Below are positions 38,441-47,352 of a DNA stretch of 64,000 nt, piece by piece. Origin of the DNA: Streptomyces sp. NBC_00539 (GTDB taxonomy: Bacteria; Actinomycetota; Actinomycetes; Streptomycetales; Streptomycetaceae); contig NZ_CP107811.1 of assembly GCF_036346105.1 (NCBI RefSeq), positions 5,103,501 to 5,167,500 on the forward strand, written 5' to 3'. The position numbers were made by a program, and so were the translations under genes. The notes beneath the pieces are model-generated. The model did no database searches and was not told the origin of the DNA. It saw nothing but the letters and a program-made list of their open reading frames with translations. Position 1 is the stretch's first letter; every line of letters starts with the position of its first letter.

Positions 38441-39502
38441 ATGACACTTGCCTATATCCCCAGCCCGTCGACCGGCGTGATCCATCTCGGACCGATCCCG
38501 CTTCGCGGCTACGCGTTCTGCATCATCATCGGCGTCTTCGTCGCCGTCTGGCTCGGCAACAAGCGCTGGATCGCACGCGGCGGTAAGCCGGGTACGGTCG
38601 CGGACATCGCCGTGTGGGCGGTGCCGTTCGGCCTGATCGGCGGCCGCCTCTACCACGTGATCACCGACTACCAGCTCTACTTCGGCGAGGGCCGCGACTG
38701 GGTCGACGCCTTCAAGATCTGGGAGGGCGGCCTCGGCATCTGGGGTGCGATCGCGGTGGGCGCGGTGGGCGCCTGGATCGGCTGCAGGCTGCGCGGGATC
38801 CCGCTGCCGGCCTGGGCCGACGCCCTGGCCCCCGGCATCGCGCTGGCGCAGGCGTGCGGCCGCTGGGGCAACTGGTTCAACCAGGAGCTGTACGGGCGCT
38901 CCACCGACCTGCCCTGGGCCCTCAAGATCAGCGAGGGCCCGAACCGGGTCGCGGGGACCTACCACCCCACGTTCCTCTACGAGTCCCTGTGGTGCATCGG
39001 CGTCGCCCTGCTGGTGATCTGGGCCGACCGCCGCTTCAAGCTCGGACACGGACGGGCGTTCGCGCTGTACGTGGCCGCGTACTGTCTCGGGCGCGGCTGG
39101 ATCGAGTACATGCGGGTCGACGAGGCGCACCACATCCTGGGCGTGCGGCTGAACGTCTGGACGGCCGTGATCGTCTTCGTGCTCGCGGTGGTCTACCTGG
39201 TCCTGTCGCAGAAGCTGCGGCCGGGTCGCGAAGAGGTCGTCGAGCCGGACCGCGGTCCGGCGGCGGGCGGGGACGCCGCGGCCGGTGCCGAGGACGTCGT
39301 GGCCGACGCCGGGGACGCCGGGCCCAAGGAGCCCGGCGCCGAGGCGACGGGGGACGAGGCCGGGGACGACGGCGCCGGGGCACCGGCCGCCTCCGCCGGG
39401 GAGAAGGCGCAGGCGCCGCAGGAGTCGCAGGACGCCGGGGCGACGGCGAAGAGCGCTCCCGATCCGGCCCCCGGGACCGCTCCCGGGGCCAAGAAGCTCT
39501 GA
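38441..39502 (+). CDS. lgt: Prolipoprotein diacylglyceryl transferase
   Basis: A 353-aa polytopic enzyme that transfers diacylglycerol from phosphatidylglycerol to the lipobox cysteine before LspA acts. Motifs: IPLRGYAFCIIIGV, FGLIGGRLYHVITDYQLYF, ACGRWGNWFNQELYGRSTDLPWAL (the Lgt signature) and HPTFLYESLWCIGVALLVI. About seven membrane segments. The last ~90 residues are an acidic Ala/Gly/Asp/Glu-rich extension, typical of streptomycete Lgt. ATG at 38441 is used. Confidence 0.96.
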   Translation: MTLAYIPSPSTGVIHLGPIPLRGYAFCIIIGVFVAVWLGNKRWIARGGKPGTVADIAVWAVPFGLIGGRLYHVITDYQLYFGEGRDWVDAFKIWEGGLGIWGAIAVGAVGAWIGCRLRGIPLPAWADALAPGIALAQACGRWGNWFNQELYGRSTDLPWALKISEGPNRVAGTYHPTFLYESLWCIGVALLVIWADRRFKLGHGRAFALYVAAYCLGRGWIEYMRVDEAHHILGVRLNVWTAVIVFVLAVVYLVLSQKLRPGREEVVEPDRGPAAGGDAAAGAEDVVADAGDAGPKEPGAEATGDEAGDDGAGAPAASAGEKAQAPQESQDAGATAKSAPDPAPGTAPGAKKL

Positions 39503-39521
39503 TCCGGGCCTGCCGGAAGGC

Positions 39522-39555
39522 AAGGGGGCGCCGCGCGATCGCGCGGCGCCCCCTT
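39522..39555. terminator. Perfect 34-nt palindrome between lgt and the lyase gene
   Basis: AAGGGGGCGCCGCGCGA (39522-39538) is followed directly by its exact reverse complement (39539-39555). Located between converging genes, it can terminate both. Confidence 0.88.
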
Positions 39556-39593
39556 CCGTTCCGGGTGTCGGGCGGGGGCCCGCGGAGGCGGGA

Positions 39594-40415
39594 TCAGGAG
39601 GGGACCGGGGAGTCGCGGCGGGCGAGGGCGACCACGCGTTCCGCGCCGGCCAGTACCGCCGGGTCGACGAAACGGCCGTCGGGGAGCGCCACCGCGCCGG
39701 GGGTGAGCCGGGCCGCGGCCATGACCTGCTCGGCGGCGGCGACCTCTTCCGGACCGGGGAGGTAGGCCCGCTCGATCACGGGGAGCTGGCGGGGGTGGAT
39801 CGCCGCCCTGCCCAGGAAACCCAGCGAACGGCCCCGTGCGCAGGAGACGGCCAGCGCCTCCAGGTCCCGGATGTCGGGGAACACCGACTGCGCGGGCGGG
39901 GCCAGTCCGGCGGCCCGGGCCGCGACCACCACCCGTGAGCGCGGCCAGTCCAGCCCCGCCTCGGAGCTGATCCCCAGGTCGGCCCGCAGGTCCGCCTCGC
40001 CCAGGGCCAGCCCGCGCAGGGCGGGGTGGGCGCGCGCGATCTCGTAGGCCCGCTCCACGCCCAGCGCGGACTCCAGCAGGGCGTAGAGGGCCACCCCGCC
40101 GGTGCGGGCGGCGACCCCCACGACCTGCTCGGGGGCGCAGACCTTGGGCAGGCGCAGGCCGGCCAGGCCGGGCAGCCCGGTCAGCGCGGTGAGGTCGGCG
40201 CCCGCCCAGGGGGAGTCCAGGGCGTTGACCCGGACGTGCACGGGTACCGGCGGCCGCTCGGTGAGCAGTTCGGCGGTCGCGGCGCGGGCGTACTCCTTGC
40301 GGGAGAGCGAAACCGCGTCCTCCAGGTCCACGATGACGGCGTCGGCCCCCGAGTGCAGGGCCTTCCAGACCACTTCGGGCCGGTCACCGGGTGCGTACAG
40401 CCAGCTAAGGATCAT
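39594..40415 (-). CDS. CitE/HpcH-type CoA ester lyase
   Basis: A 273-aa TIM-barrel lyase. The opening LSWLYAPGDRPEVVWKAL, ADAVIVDLEDAVSLSRK (metal/CoA site), VRVNALDSPWAG, LPKVCAPEQV and LESALGVERA are hallmarks of the citrate lyase beta-like (CitE/CLYBL) family, which cleaves citramalyl- or malyl-CoA. Last gene of a seven-gene minus-strand operon. Its ATG overlaps the CoA-transferase stop (ATGA). Substrate unproven. Confidence 0.9.
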   Translation of the reverse strand: MILSWLYAPGDRPEVVWKALHSGADAVIVDLEDAVSLSRKEYARAATAELLTERPPVPVHVRVNALDSPWAGADLTALTGLPGLAGLRLPKVCAPEQVVGVAARTGGVALYALLESALGVERAYEIARAHPALRGLALGEADLRADLGISSEAGLDWPRSRVVVAARAAGLAPPAQSVFPDIRDLEALAVSCARGRSLGFLGRAAIHPRQLPVIERAYLPGPEEVAAAEQVMAAARLTPGAVALPDGRFVDPAVLAGAERVVALARRDSPVPS

Positions 40416-41728
40416 AGGGCCCCTTCCTTGCGGAGAGCGGTGATCTCGGCCCCGGTCAGGCCGAGTTCGGTGAGGACGGCGTCGGTGTCGGCGCCGTGCG
40501 GACGGCCCGCCCAGCGGATCGCGCCGGGCGTGCGGGAAAGCCGGAAGAGGACGTTCTGCATACGCAGGGGTCCCAGCTCCGGGTCGTCGACCTCGGCGAT
40601 GGTGCCGAGCGCCGCGTACTGCGGGTCGGCCATCACGTCCCGTACGTCGTAGACCGGGGCGACCGCAGCCTCCGCCTCCTCGAAGGCGGCGACCACCTCG
40701 TCGGCCTTGCGCCGGGCGATCCAGCCGCCGACCGCCTCGTCGAGCAGCGGCGCGTGCGCGGCCCGGCCGGCGGCGGTCGAGAACCACGGCTCGGTGATCA
40801 GCTCGGGCCGGTCGACCAGGCGCAGGACGCGTTCCGCGACGGACTGCGCCGAGGTGGACACCGCCAGCCAGCGGCCGTCCGCGCTGCGGTAGGTGTTGCG
40901 GGGGGCGTTGTTGGCGGAGCGGTTGCCGGTGCGGGGCTGGACGTAGCCGAGCTGGTCGTACCAGAGCGGGTGCGGGCCGAGCACGGTGAGGATCGGCTCG
41001 ATGATGGCCAGGTCCACCACCTGCCCCTGCCCGGTCCGGTCGCGGTCCGCGAGAGCCGCCGTCACGGCGTACGCGGTGGTCAGCGCGGCGATCGAATCCG
41101 CGAGCCCGAACGGCGGCAGGGCCGGCGGCCCCTCCGGCTCACCGGTGATCGCGGCGAAGCCGCTCATGGCCTCCGCGAGGGTGCCGAAGCCGGGGCGGCG
41201 GGCGTACGGCCCGTGCTGGCCGAACGCCGTCACGCGGGCCAGGACCAGGCGCGGGTTGGCGGCGGACAGCTCCGGCCAGCCCAGGCCCCACCTCTCCAGG
41301 GTGCCCGGGCGGAAGTTCTCGATGACCACGTCGGCGGTGGCGGCCAGCCGCAGCAGGGTGTCCCGGCCGCCCGGGGTGGAAAGGTCGAGGGTCATCGTCC
41401 GCTTGTTCCGCCCCAGCAGCTTCCACCAGAGCCCGACGCCGTCCTTGGCGGGGCCGTGGCCGCGGGAGGGGTCGGGGCGCACCGGATGCTCGACCTTGAC
41501 GACCTCGGCGCCGAAGTCGCCGAGCAGGGTGGCGGCGAGGGGCCCGGCGAAGAGGGTGGCCAGGTCGAGGACGCGCAGGCCGGCGAGGGGGCCGGTGTGG
41601 GGACCGGCGGGGTCGGGGCCGGTTGCGGTGGGGCCCGGCAGGCCGGGGCCCGTCATATGGCGGCCCGCCGTCCCGGGGTCCGTCGTCTCGGGACCGGTTG
41701 CGTCGGGACCGGTTGCGTCGGGGTTCAC
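40412..41728 (-). CDS. CaiB/BaiF (family III) CoA-transferase
   Basis: A 438-aa CoA-transferase. Motifs: LAGLRVLDLATLFAGPLAATLLGDFGAEVVKVEHP (with the catalytic aspartate expected later in the N-half), GRNKRTMTLDLSTPGGRD, ADVVIENFRPGTLERWGLG, and GQGQVVDLAIIEP. GTG at 41728 is chosen for its GGAG 9 nt upstream and its GTGA overlap with the kinase stop. The N-terminal ~40 residues are TGP-rich, from a 15-bp DNA direct repeat (two copies, 41691-41720). An ATG at 41656 is an alternative start. Confidence 0.88.
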   Translation of the reverse strand: MNPDATGPDATGPETTDPGTAGRHMTGPGLPGPTATGPDPAGPHTGPLAGLRVLDLATLFAGPLAATLLGDFGAEVVKVEHPVRPDPSRGHGPAKDGVGLWWKLLGRNKRTMTLDLSTPGGRDTLLRLAATADVVIENFRPGTLERWGLGWPELSAANPRLVLARVTAFGQHGPYARRPGFGTLAEAMSGFAAITGEPEGPPALPPFGLADSIAALTTAYAVTAALADRDRTGQGQVVDLAIIEPILTVLGPHPLWYDQLGYVQPRTGNRSANNAPRNTYRSADGRWLAVSTSAQSVAERVLRLVDRPELITEPWFSTAAGRAAHAPLLDEAVGGWIARRKADEVVAAFEEAEAAVAPVYDVRDVMADPQYAALGTIAEVDDPELGPLRMQNVLFRLSRTPGAIRWAGRPHGADTDAVLTELGLTGAEITALRKEGAL

Positions 41729-42684
41729 GCCCGTGCTCCGGGGGTGGCCCCGGCCCCGGGCGCGGGGGTCTGCCCGGTCGCCGCACGCCGTTCCGCCAGG
41801 GCGAAGGCCTCCGTCTCGGCGCGGGTCGGCATCGAGTCCTGGGCGCCGGACCGTTGTACGGACAGCGCGGCGGCCGCGGACGCCCAGTGCAGGGCCTCGG
41901 GCACCGGACGGCCCTCGCCGAGGGCCACCGCGAGGGCGCCGACGAAGGTGTCCCCGGCGGCGGTGGTGTCCACCGCCCGGACGCGGGGCGCGGGCACCGT
42001 CAGCGGCTCGCGGTCGCGGGCCGCGTACAGGACTCCGGCCGCCCCGAGGGTGACCACCACCTCGGGTACGTCCTGGAGCAGGACCCGGACCGCCGCGTGC
42101 GGGTCGGTGAGCCCGGTGAGGGCGGCGGCCTCGTGCTCGTTCGGCACCAACAGGTCGATCAGGCCGAGCAGTTCCGACGGCAGCGGCTGGACCGGGGCCG
42201 GGGTGAGGACGGTCCGTACGCCGTGGGCCCGGGCGGCGCGGGCCCCCGCGAGCACGGCCTCCAGGGGCAGTTCGAGCTGGAGGAGCAGGCAGTCGGCGGC
42301 GCCGATCCGTGAGTCGTCGCCCGCCTCGAGGCCGGTGACCAGGCCGTTGGCCCCCGGGATGACGATGATGCTGTTCGCGCCCTCCCCGTCGACGGTGATG
42401 TGGGCGGTGCCGCTGGCGCCCTCGACGGTGCGCAGGGCGGCCGTCTCGACCCCGGCCTCCGCGAGCGCGGACCGCAGCCGTACGCCGAACCCGTCGGCCC
42501 CCACCGCCCCGATCATCACCACCTCGCCGCCGCAGCGGGCCGCTGCCACCGCCTGGTTGGCCCCCTTGCCGCCCGGAACCGTACGGAAGGCGGTGCCGGT
42601 GACGGTCTCGCCGAGCCGGGGAGCCTTGGGGACGTAGGCGACGAGGTCCATGTTCGTACTGCCGAGCACGGCGATGGCCGTCAT
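41725..42684 (-). CDS. PfkB-family carbohydrate kinase, ribokinase-like
   Basis: A 319-aa PfkB kinase. VLGSTNMDLVAYVPKAPRLGETVTG, PGGKGANQAVAAARCGG (first PfkB signature) and AVDTTAAGDTFVGAL (second signature with catalytic Asp) match ribokinases closely. It likely phosphorylates ribose or a similar sugar. ATGA overlap with the glycohydrolase gene upstream and GTGA overlap with the CoA-transferase. It could salvage ribose released by the glycohydrolases, which is inference. Confidence 0.9.
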   Translation of the reverse strand: MTAIAVLGSTNMDLVAYVPKAPRLGETVTGTAFRTVPGGKGANQAVAAARCGGEVVMIGAVGADGFGVRLRSALAEAGVETAALRTVEGASGTAHITVDGEGANSIIVIPGANGLVTGLEAGDDSRIGAADCLLLQLELPLEAVLAGARAARAHGVRTVLTPAPVQPLPSELLGLIDLLVPNEHEAAALTGLTDPHAAVRVLLQDVPEVVVTLGAAGVLYAARDREPLTVPAPRVRAVDTTAAGDTFVGALAVALGEGRPVPEALHWASAAAALSVQRSGAQDSMPTRAETEAFALAERRAATGQTPAPGAGATPGARA

Positions 42685-44414
42685 GAGCGGGCTGCCTCCT
42701 GTGCGGTGAGGTGGGCGAGGGTGTCGAAACCGATGCCGTCGAAACCGGCGACGGTGGTGGCGAGGCGGTTCTTGAGGGGCGCGGCCCAGCGGTGCGGGAC
42801 CTCGCCCGCGACGAGGGCGGCGAGGGAGCCGGCGGTGGCACCGTTGGAGTCGGTGTCCCAGCCGCCGGAGACGGCGCGGCAGACGGAGTGGGTGAAGTCG
42901 CCGTCGGCGTGGGTGAGGGCGGCGGCGATCAGAGCGGTGTTGGGGACGGCGTGGACCCAGTGGCAATGGCCGTGGCGGGCGTGCAGCACGTCCACGACGC
43001 GGTCGAAGTCGGTGTGCCCGGCCGCTGTGTCGATGGCGTGGCGGACGGCGCGGGCGAGCCGTGAGCGAGGGGGTACGACGGCCAGTCCGGCGCGGAGCGC
43101 GGTGTGGATGTCGGCCCGGCCGGTGGCGGCCTCGGCGAGGGCGGCGGCGACGAACAGGGCCGCGTAGACGCCGTTGGCGGTGTGGGTGAGGACGGCGTCA
43201 CGGTAGGCCTGGGCCGCCGCGGCGGCCGGGTCGCCCGGGTTGGTCCAGCCGTGGACGTCGGCACGGATGAGGGCGCCGATCCATTCGCGGAAGGGGTTGT
43301 GGTGGGTGGCGGTGGCGGGGGGTTCCAGACCCTGGAGGAGGTTGCGGTAGGCGATGCGCTCGGCGGTGAAGGTGCGGCCGGCCGGGAGTTCGTCGAGCCA
43401 GAGGCGGCCGACGTCGGCGGTGGTGAAGCCCTTGCCGTGGCGCTGGAGGAGGAGCAGGCCGAGGAGGGGGTAGTTCAGGTCGTCGTCCTCGGGGGCGCCG
43501 TCGATGTTCTCGGCGAGGGAGGTGGGGGCGGAGCGGCGGTTCCAGGGGTACGCGGCCAGCAGCGCGGCGGGGACGCCGCGGGCGGTGAACCAGTCGTCCA
43601 GGGGCCAGTTGCCCGCGGCGCGGGCGAGGCGGCGGATGCCGTCCAGCGGGAGCTTCTCGACGGGCTTGCCGAGCACGCATCCGACGGCCCGCCCCACCCA
43701 CGCGGCCTCCAGCCGCCGGACGAGGCCGGCCTCGGCGCGGCCGTCCCCCGGCCCTGCGGCCAGGCTGCCGCGCGGGGCGCCGGCGGCGGCGGGGCGGGGG
43801 CGCGGCTGCGGGCCGGGGTGGGGTTGCGGGACGGGGCGCGGCTCGGGCTCGCGCGCGGCGTGGGTCTGCGGGTCCGGGTGGGGGTGCGGGTCCGGGTGGG
43901 CCTGCGGGGCCGGGCGGGGTCCGGGATACGGCTCGGGACGTGCGGCCGGGGGGTTCCCGGGCAGCTGCGGTCCGGGGCGGGGCCCGGGTCGCCCCTGGGG
44001 CCGTTCCGGCTGGGGGCGCGGGGGCGGCGCCGACCGGGGAGCGGGGCCAGGGGCGGCGGCGCGGGGCCACGTGGCGGTGATGGCCTGCCAGGACTCGGGT
44101 TCGTCGGCGGCCGAGGGGCGGGGGAGCGCCGCGAGTTCGGTCAGGAGACGGGCCGCCAGGGCGCGCAGCCCGGGGCCGGCGGGGGCCGAGGAGGCGCCGG
44201 CCCGCTCCGGGGCCGGGTGCCCGCCCGCCGCGAGCCAGGCCCGCAGCAGCGGCTCCGCGTCCCGCCCGTCCTGCGCCGCCTGCCGCAGCTCGTGACCGAC
44301 CAGGTCCTCGGGCTGGACCCAGGTCAGCCGTACGGCCCCCGCCGCGGCGGGCCCCTGCCCGCCGTCTCGGGCAGGTGCCGCCGGGGCGGGGCCGCCGGGG
44401 GTGGGGGACGTCAT
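42681..44414 (-). CDS. ADP-ribosylglycohydrolase-family protein with Pro/His-rich N-terminal half
   Basis: A 577-aa protein. Residues 1-~120 are a globular-looking region (WVQPEDLVGHELRQA). Residues ~125-225 are a Pro/Gln/His/Arg low-complexity linker. The rest is ARH-like: RLEAAWVGRAVGCVLGKPVEKLP, then EDDDLNYPLLGLLLL, and SGGWDTDSNGATAGSLAALVAGE. The usual first motif GDALG is replaced by GKPVE, while the DDD and DTDS metal clusters remain. It is the crystallin J1-like branch. Function unproven. ATGA overlaps on both sides. Confidence 0.85.
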   Translation of the reverse strand: MTSPTPGGPAPAAPARDGGQGPAAAGAVRLTWVQPEDLVGHELRQAAQDGRDAEPLLRAWLAAGGHPAPERAGASSAPAGPGLRALAARLLTELAALPRPSAADEPESWQAITATWPRAAAPGPAPRSAPPPRPQPERPQGRPGPRPGPQLPGNPPAARPEPYPGPRPAPQAHPDPHPHPDPQTHAAREPEPRPVPQPHPGPQPRPRPAAAGAPRGSLAAGPGDGRAEAGLVRRLEAAWVGRAVGCVLGKPVEKLPLDGIRRLARAAGNWPLDDWFTARGVPAALLAAYPWNRRSAPTSLAENIDGAPEDDDLNYPLLGLLLLQRHGKGFTTADVGRLWLDELPAGRTFTAERIAYRNLLQGLEPPATATHHNPFREWIGALIRADVHGWTNPGDPAAAAAQAYRDAVLTHTANGVYAALFVAAALAEAATGRADIHTALRAGLAVVPPRSRLARAVRHAIDTAAGHTDFDRVVDVLHARHGHCHWVHAVPNTALIAAALTHADGDFTHSVCRAVSGGWDTDSNGATAGSLAALVAGEVPHRWAAPLKNRLATTVAGFDGIGFDTLAHLTAQEAARS

Positions 44415-45565
44415 TGGAGGGCCGCGATCGTGGTGAACGCCGATTCGTGGGCGCGGCGGCGGTCCCTGTCCCGGGTGAAGACCTCGCGGGCCACCGCCGT
44501 CAGCGCCGCCGCCGGGGCGTGCAGGTCGAGCCGGCTCGCCTCCGCGACCTGCTTCGCCCACGCCTCGGGTACGGCCGAGAGCCCGTTCAGGGCCCCCGAC
44601 AGCGCCCCCGCCATCGTGGCCGTCGAATCACAGTCCCGCCCGTAGTTCACCGCTCCGAGCACCGAGCCCTCGTACGCCCCGTCCGCGATCAGCAGCATGC
44701 CGAGGGCGATCGGCAGCTCCTCGATCGAGTGCAGCCGCGACGGACGCCGGGCCCCCAGCGACGGCTCGCGGTAATCCGGTCCGACCGAGTCGTACGGGGC
44801 GACCGCCTCCCGTAGCGGAACCAGCGCCGACTCGAAGTCCCGGCAGCCGCGCGCGACGTCCCGGACCGCTTCGATGGCCGCCCGGGTGCCGTCCTTCGCC
44901 AGGGACACGGCCGTCTCCACCACCGAGCCCGCCGTCGCCCCCGGCACGCACGCCGCGGCCACCGCCGCCGCGAACACGCCCGCCGCTTCCCGCCCGTACG
45001 AGGACTGGTGGGCCCCGGCCACGTCCAGCGCCTCCGCGTACGCGCCCGCCGGGTTGCCGGCGTTGACGAGCCCGACCGGCGCCATGTACATCGCCGCCCC
45101 GCAGTTGACGATGTTGCCGTTGCCCGCCTCGCGCGGATCGGCGTGCGCGTAGTGCAGCCGGGCCACGATCCACTTCTCCGCGAGGAAGATCCGCTGGAGG
45201 GGCAGGGCCTCGGCTTCGAGTTCCGGGATCCAGCGGGGGTTCGTCATCAGGTCGGGGACCAGGTGCTCGGCGATCGCGTAGGCGTCGAGGTGGTCGCGTA
45301 CGGCCTCGTAGACCCGTACCAGGGCGTGGGTCATCAGGGTGTCGTCGGTGACGTGGCCGTCGCCCTTGTGGTACGGCGCGAGCGGGCGGGCGGTGCGCCA
45401 GTCCTCGTACCAGGGGCCGACGATGCCGTGCACGCGGCCGCCGTGCCGCTCGACGATCCGGTCCGGGGACCAGCCCTCCACCGGGCCGCCGAGGGCGTCG
45501 CCGACGGCCGCGCCGACCAGACAGCCGGCCGCCCGGTCGTCGAGGGTGAGGGGGGTGAGGGTCAT
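44411..45565 (-). CDS. ADP-ribosylglycohydrolase-family protein
   Basis: A 384-aa ARH-family enzyme with all metal motifs intact: AAVGDALGGPVE (G22-E30), VTDDTLMT (T73-T76), and YGRDCDSTATMAGALSGALNG near residue 325. Members remove ADP-ribose from proteins or hydrolyse related glycosides using two Mg2+ ions. Coupled by ATGA to both neighbouring paralogues. No signal peptide, so cytosolic. Confidence 0.9.
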   Translation of the reverse strand: MTLTPLTLDDRAAGCLVGAAVGDALGGPVEGWSPDRIVERHGGRVHGIVGPWYEDWRTARPLAPYHKGDGHVTDDTLMTHALVRVYEAVRDHLDAYAIAEHLVPDLMTNPRWIPELEAEALPLQRIFLAEKWIVARLHYAHADPREAGNGNIVNCGAAMYMAPVGLVNAGNPAGAYAEALDVAGAHQSSYGREAAGVFAAAVAAACVPGATAGSVVETAVSLAKDGTRAAIEAVRDVARGCRDFESALVPLREAVAPYDSVGPDYREPSLGARRPSRLHSIEELPIALGMLLIADGAYEGSVLGAVNYGRDCDSTATMAGALSGALNGLSAVPEAWAKQVAEASRLDLHAPAAALTAVAREVFTRDRDRRRAHESAFTTIAALQ

Positions 45566-47352
45566 GTCCGAATCATCCCTTGGGGTGCGGGCGTTGCGCG
45601 GGCTTTGGGTGAGGTGAGTTCCGTACGGGCGAGCAGCGCGGCGAGTTCGACCAGGTCGGTGCCGGCGAGGCGGGGGAGGGCGCAGCCGGAGAGGGTGCGG
45701 CAGGCCTCGCGCCAGGCGGCGGGCAGGCAGTCGCCGCCGCCGAGCGCGCCGGTCAGGGCCCCGGCGAGGGCGGGGGCGGAGTCCGCGACGCGCGAGAGGC
45801 AGGCGGCGGCGGGGACGGCCCGGGCGACGTCCCCACGGGCGGCCGTGACCAGGGCGAGCGCGACGGGGACGGTTTCGGCGGCGGCGATCCCGTAGCTGTA
45901 GACGTGGTCGACGATCTGGTGCTCCAGGAGCGGGACGAGGGCGAAGGCGCCGCCGCCGTCGTCGGTGCGGGCGAGCTTGACGGCGTGGCGTGCGTTGCGG
46001 CCGATCTCGGTGGCTTCGGGGAGCTGCTCCAGGGCGGCGTCGACGGCGGCGTCGGTGTCCGCGCCGGCGAGGGCGGTGGCGATGGCGGCGGCCATGGCGC
46101 GGGCGCCGTGGACGCCGTCGCCGTCCTGGGTGTAGCGGGCGTCGAACTCGGCGAGGTCCGCCGCGGCGCGGGGGTCCCCGGGGTGGACGACGGCCAGGAC
46201 GCAGGCGCGGACGCAGGCGGCGTCGTCGAAGTAGTGGGGGTTGTCGTGGCCGGTGGCGGGCGGGCGCAGGCCGGCGGCGAGGTTGCCGAGGCCGGCGCGG
46301 ACGGAGATGCGGGCGCGCAGGGGCAAGACGGCCGACTCGACTTCCGGGGCCCGTTCGGCGGCGGCCGCCACCTCGCTGGCCAGGGCGTTCCAGGCCAGGT
46401 CGATGGCGGCACGCATCCTGCGGGAGCGGGAGAGGTCGCTGAGCAGGACCCCGGCGGCGGTGAGCACCGACTCGGCGGCGAAGGCGGCCCACTCGGCGTC
46501 GTCGGAAGGGCCCAGGCGCAGGGGCTCGGGGGGCTGGTTGAGGGCGATGGGGACGGGGAGGGTCGTGGTGGCGTTCTGCTCGGCGAAGGTGTCGAGCTCG
46601 CGGGTGAGGCGGCGGGTCCACTCGGGCATCCGGCTGGCCCGGTGTCGAGCGGCGGGCCAGCCGGCCGCATCGCCTGCCGCGAGCCCGAGCAACAGCCCCT
46701 CGATCCGCCGGAGCCCGCCGGTCGAGGCGTCACCCCCCTGCACGGCGCCGGTACGCGCCTGCGCGCGGCCGATGTGGGATACCGCGGCGGGGGCGGTCGG
46801 GGAGGCGGGCGGAGCGGTGGCGGTACCGGTCGCGGGACGGGGGGCCTCCGCGTGCGCGGGGTCGGCGGGGCCTTCCCCGCCCGCGCCCGCCCCTGCGGGC
46901 TGCGGGCCGGCCCCCCGCCCGAAAGCCGGCCCGCTCTGGCGCACCCACCCCCCGCCGGACAGCCCCTGCGCCGCCTCGTCGCGCCGCTCCTTCGCGTGCT
47001 CCGCGTCGCGGCCTCCCGGCCGGTCGCCGGTGGGGGCGTGGGCGGGGCCGGGCTGGTGCCCGGCTGCGGCCGGCGTGGTGTGGCGCGCGTCCGCCGGTTG
47101 CTGGGTCGGCGTCTTTGGCCGCTCGTCCGTCTGGGTGCGGGCGGAATCCGGCTGGCCTCCGGTCGGCCCCGGTGTGGTGTGCCGCTCGTCGGCCGGTGGC
47201 GGGTCGTTGCCGGGCGGCCGGTCGGCCGTCAGGGGCGGGGCGGCCGTCTCGCGTCGGTCGTCCGTCAGGGGTTCGGGGGAGTCCCGCTGGTCCGCGTGCG
47301 TCTCCGGTGTGGCGGCCGGGCCCGGGGCGGGGTCGTAAGGGGGCGGGGTCAT
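45562..47352 (-). CDS. Degenerate ADP-ribosylglycohydrolase-family protein with long disordered N-terminus
   Basis: A 596-aa protein. About 215 N-terminal residues are low-complexity (Pro/Thr/Asp/Gly-rich, with DERHTTPG and DARHTTP-type repeats). The ARH-like part begins near 215: GLLLGLAAGDAAGWPAARH keeps GD. The TDDT motif reads SDDAEW, and the C-terminal RDADT motif reads SRVADSAPALAGAL, so metal ligands look partly lost. It may be a non-catalytic partner of its neighbours, which is inference. ATGA overlaps on both sides. Confidence 0.82.
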   Translation of the reverse strand: MTPPPYDPAPGPAATPETHADQRDSPEPLTDDRRETAAPPLTADRPPGNDPPPADERHTTPGPTGGQPDSARTQTDERPKTPTQQPADARHTTPAAAGHQPGPAHAPTGDRPGGRDAEHAKERRDEAAQGLSGGGWVRQSGPAFGRGAGPQPAGAGAGGEGPADPAHAEAPRPATGTATAPPASPTAPAAVSHIGRAQARTGAVQGGDASTGGLRRIEGLLLGLAAGDAAGWPAARHRASRMPEWTRRLTRELDTFAEQNATTTLPVPIALNQPPEPLRLGPSDDAEWAAFAAESVLTAAGVLLSDLSRSRRMRAAIDLAWNALASEVAAAAERAPEVESAVLPLRARISVRAGLGNLAAGLRPPATGHDNPHYFDDAACVRACVLAVVHPGDPRAAADLAEFDARYTQDGDGVHGARAMAAAIATALAGADTDAAVDAALEQLPEATEIGRNARHAVKLARTDDGGGAFALVPLLEHQIVDHVYSYGIAAAETVPVALALVTAARGDVARAVPAAACLSRVADSAPALAGALTGALGGGDCLPAAWREACRTLSGCALPRLAGTDLVELAALLARTELTSPKARATPAPQGMIRT

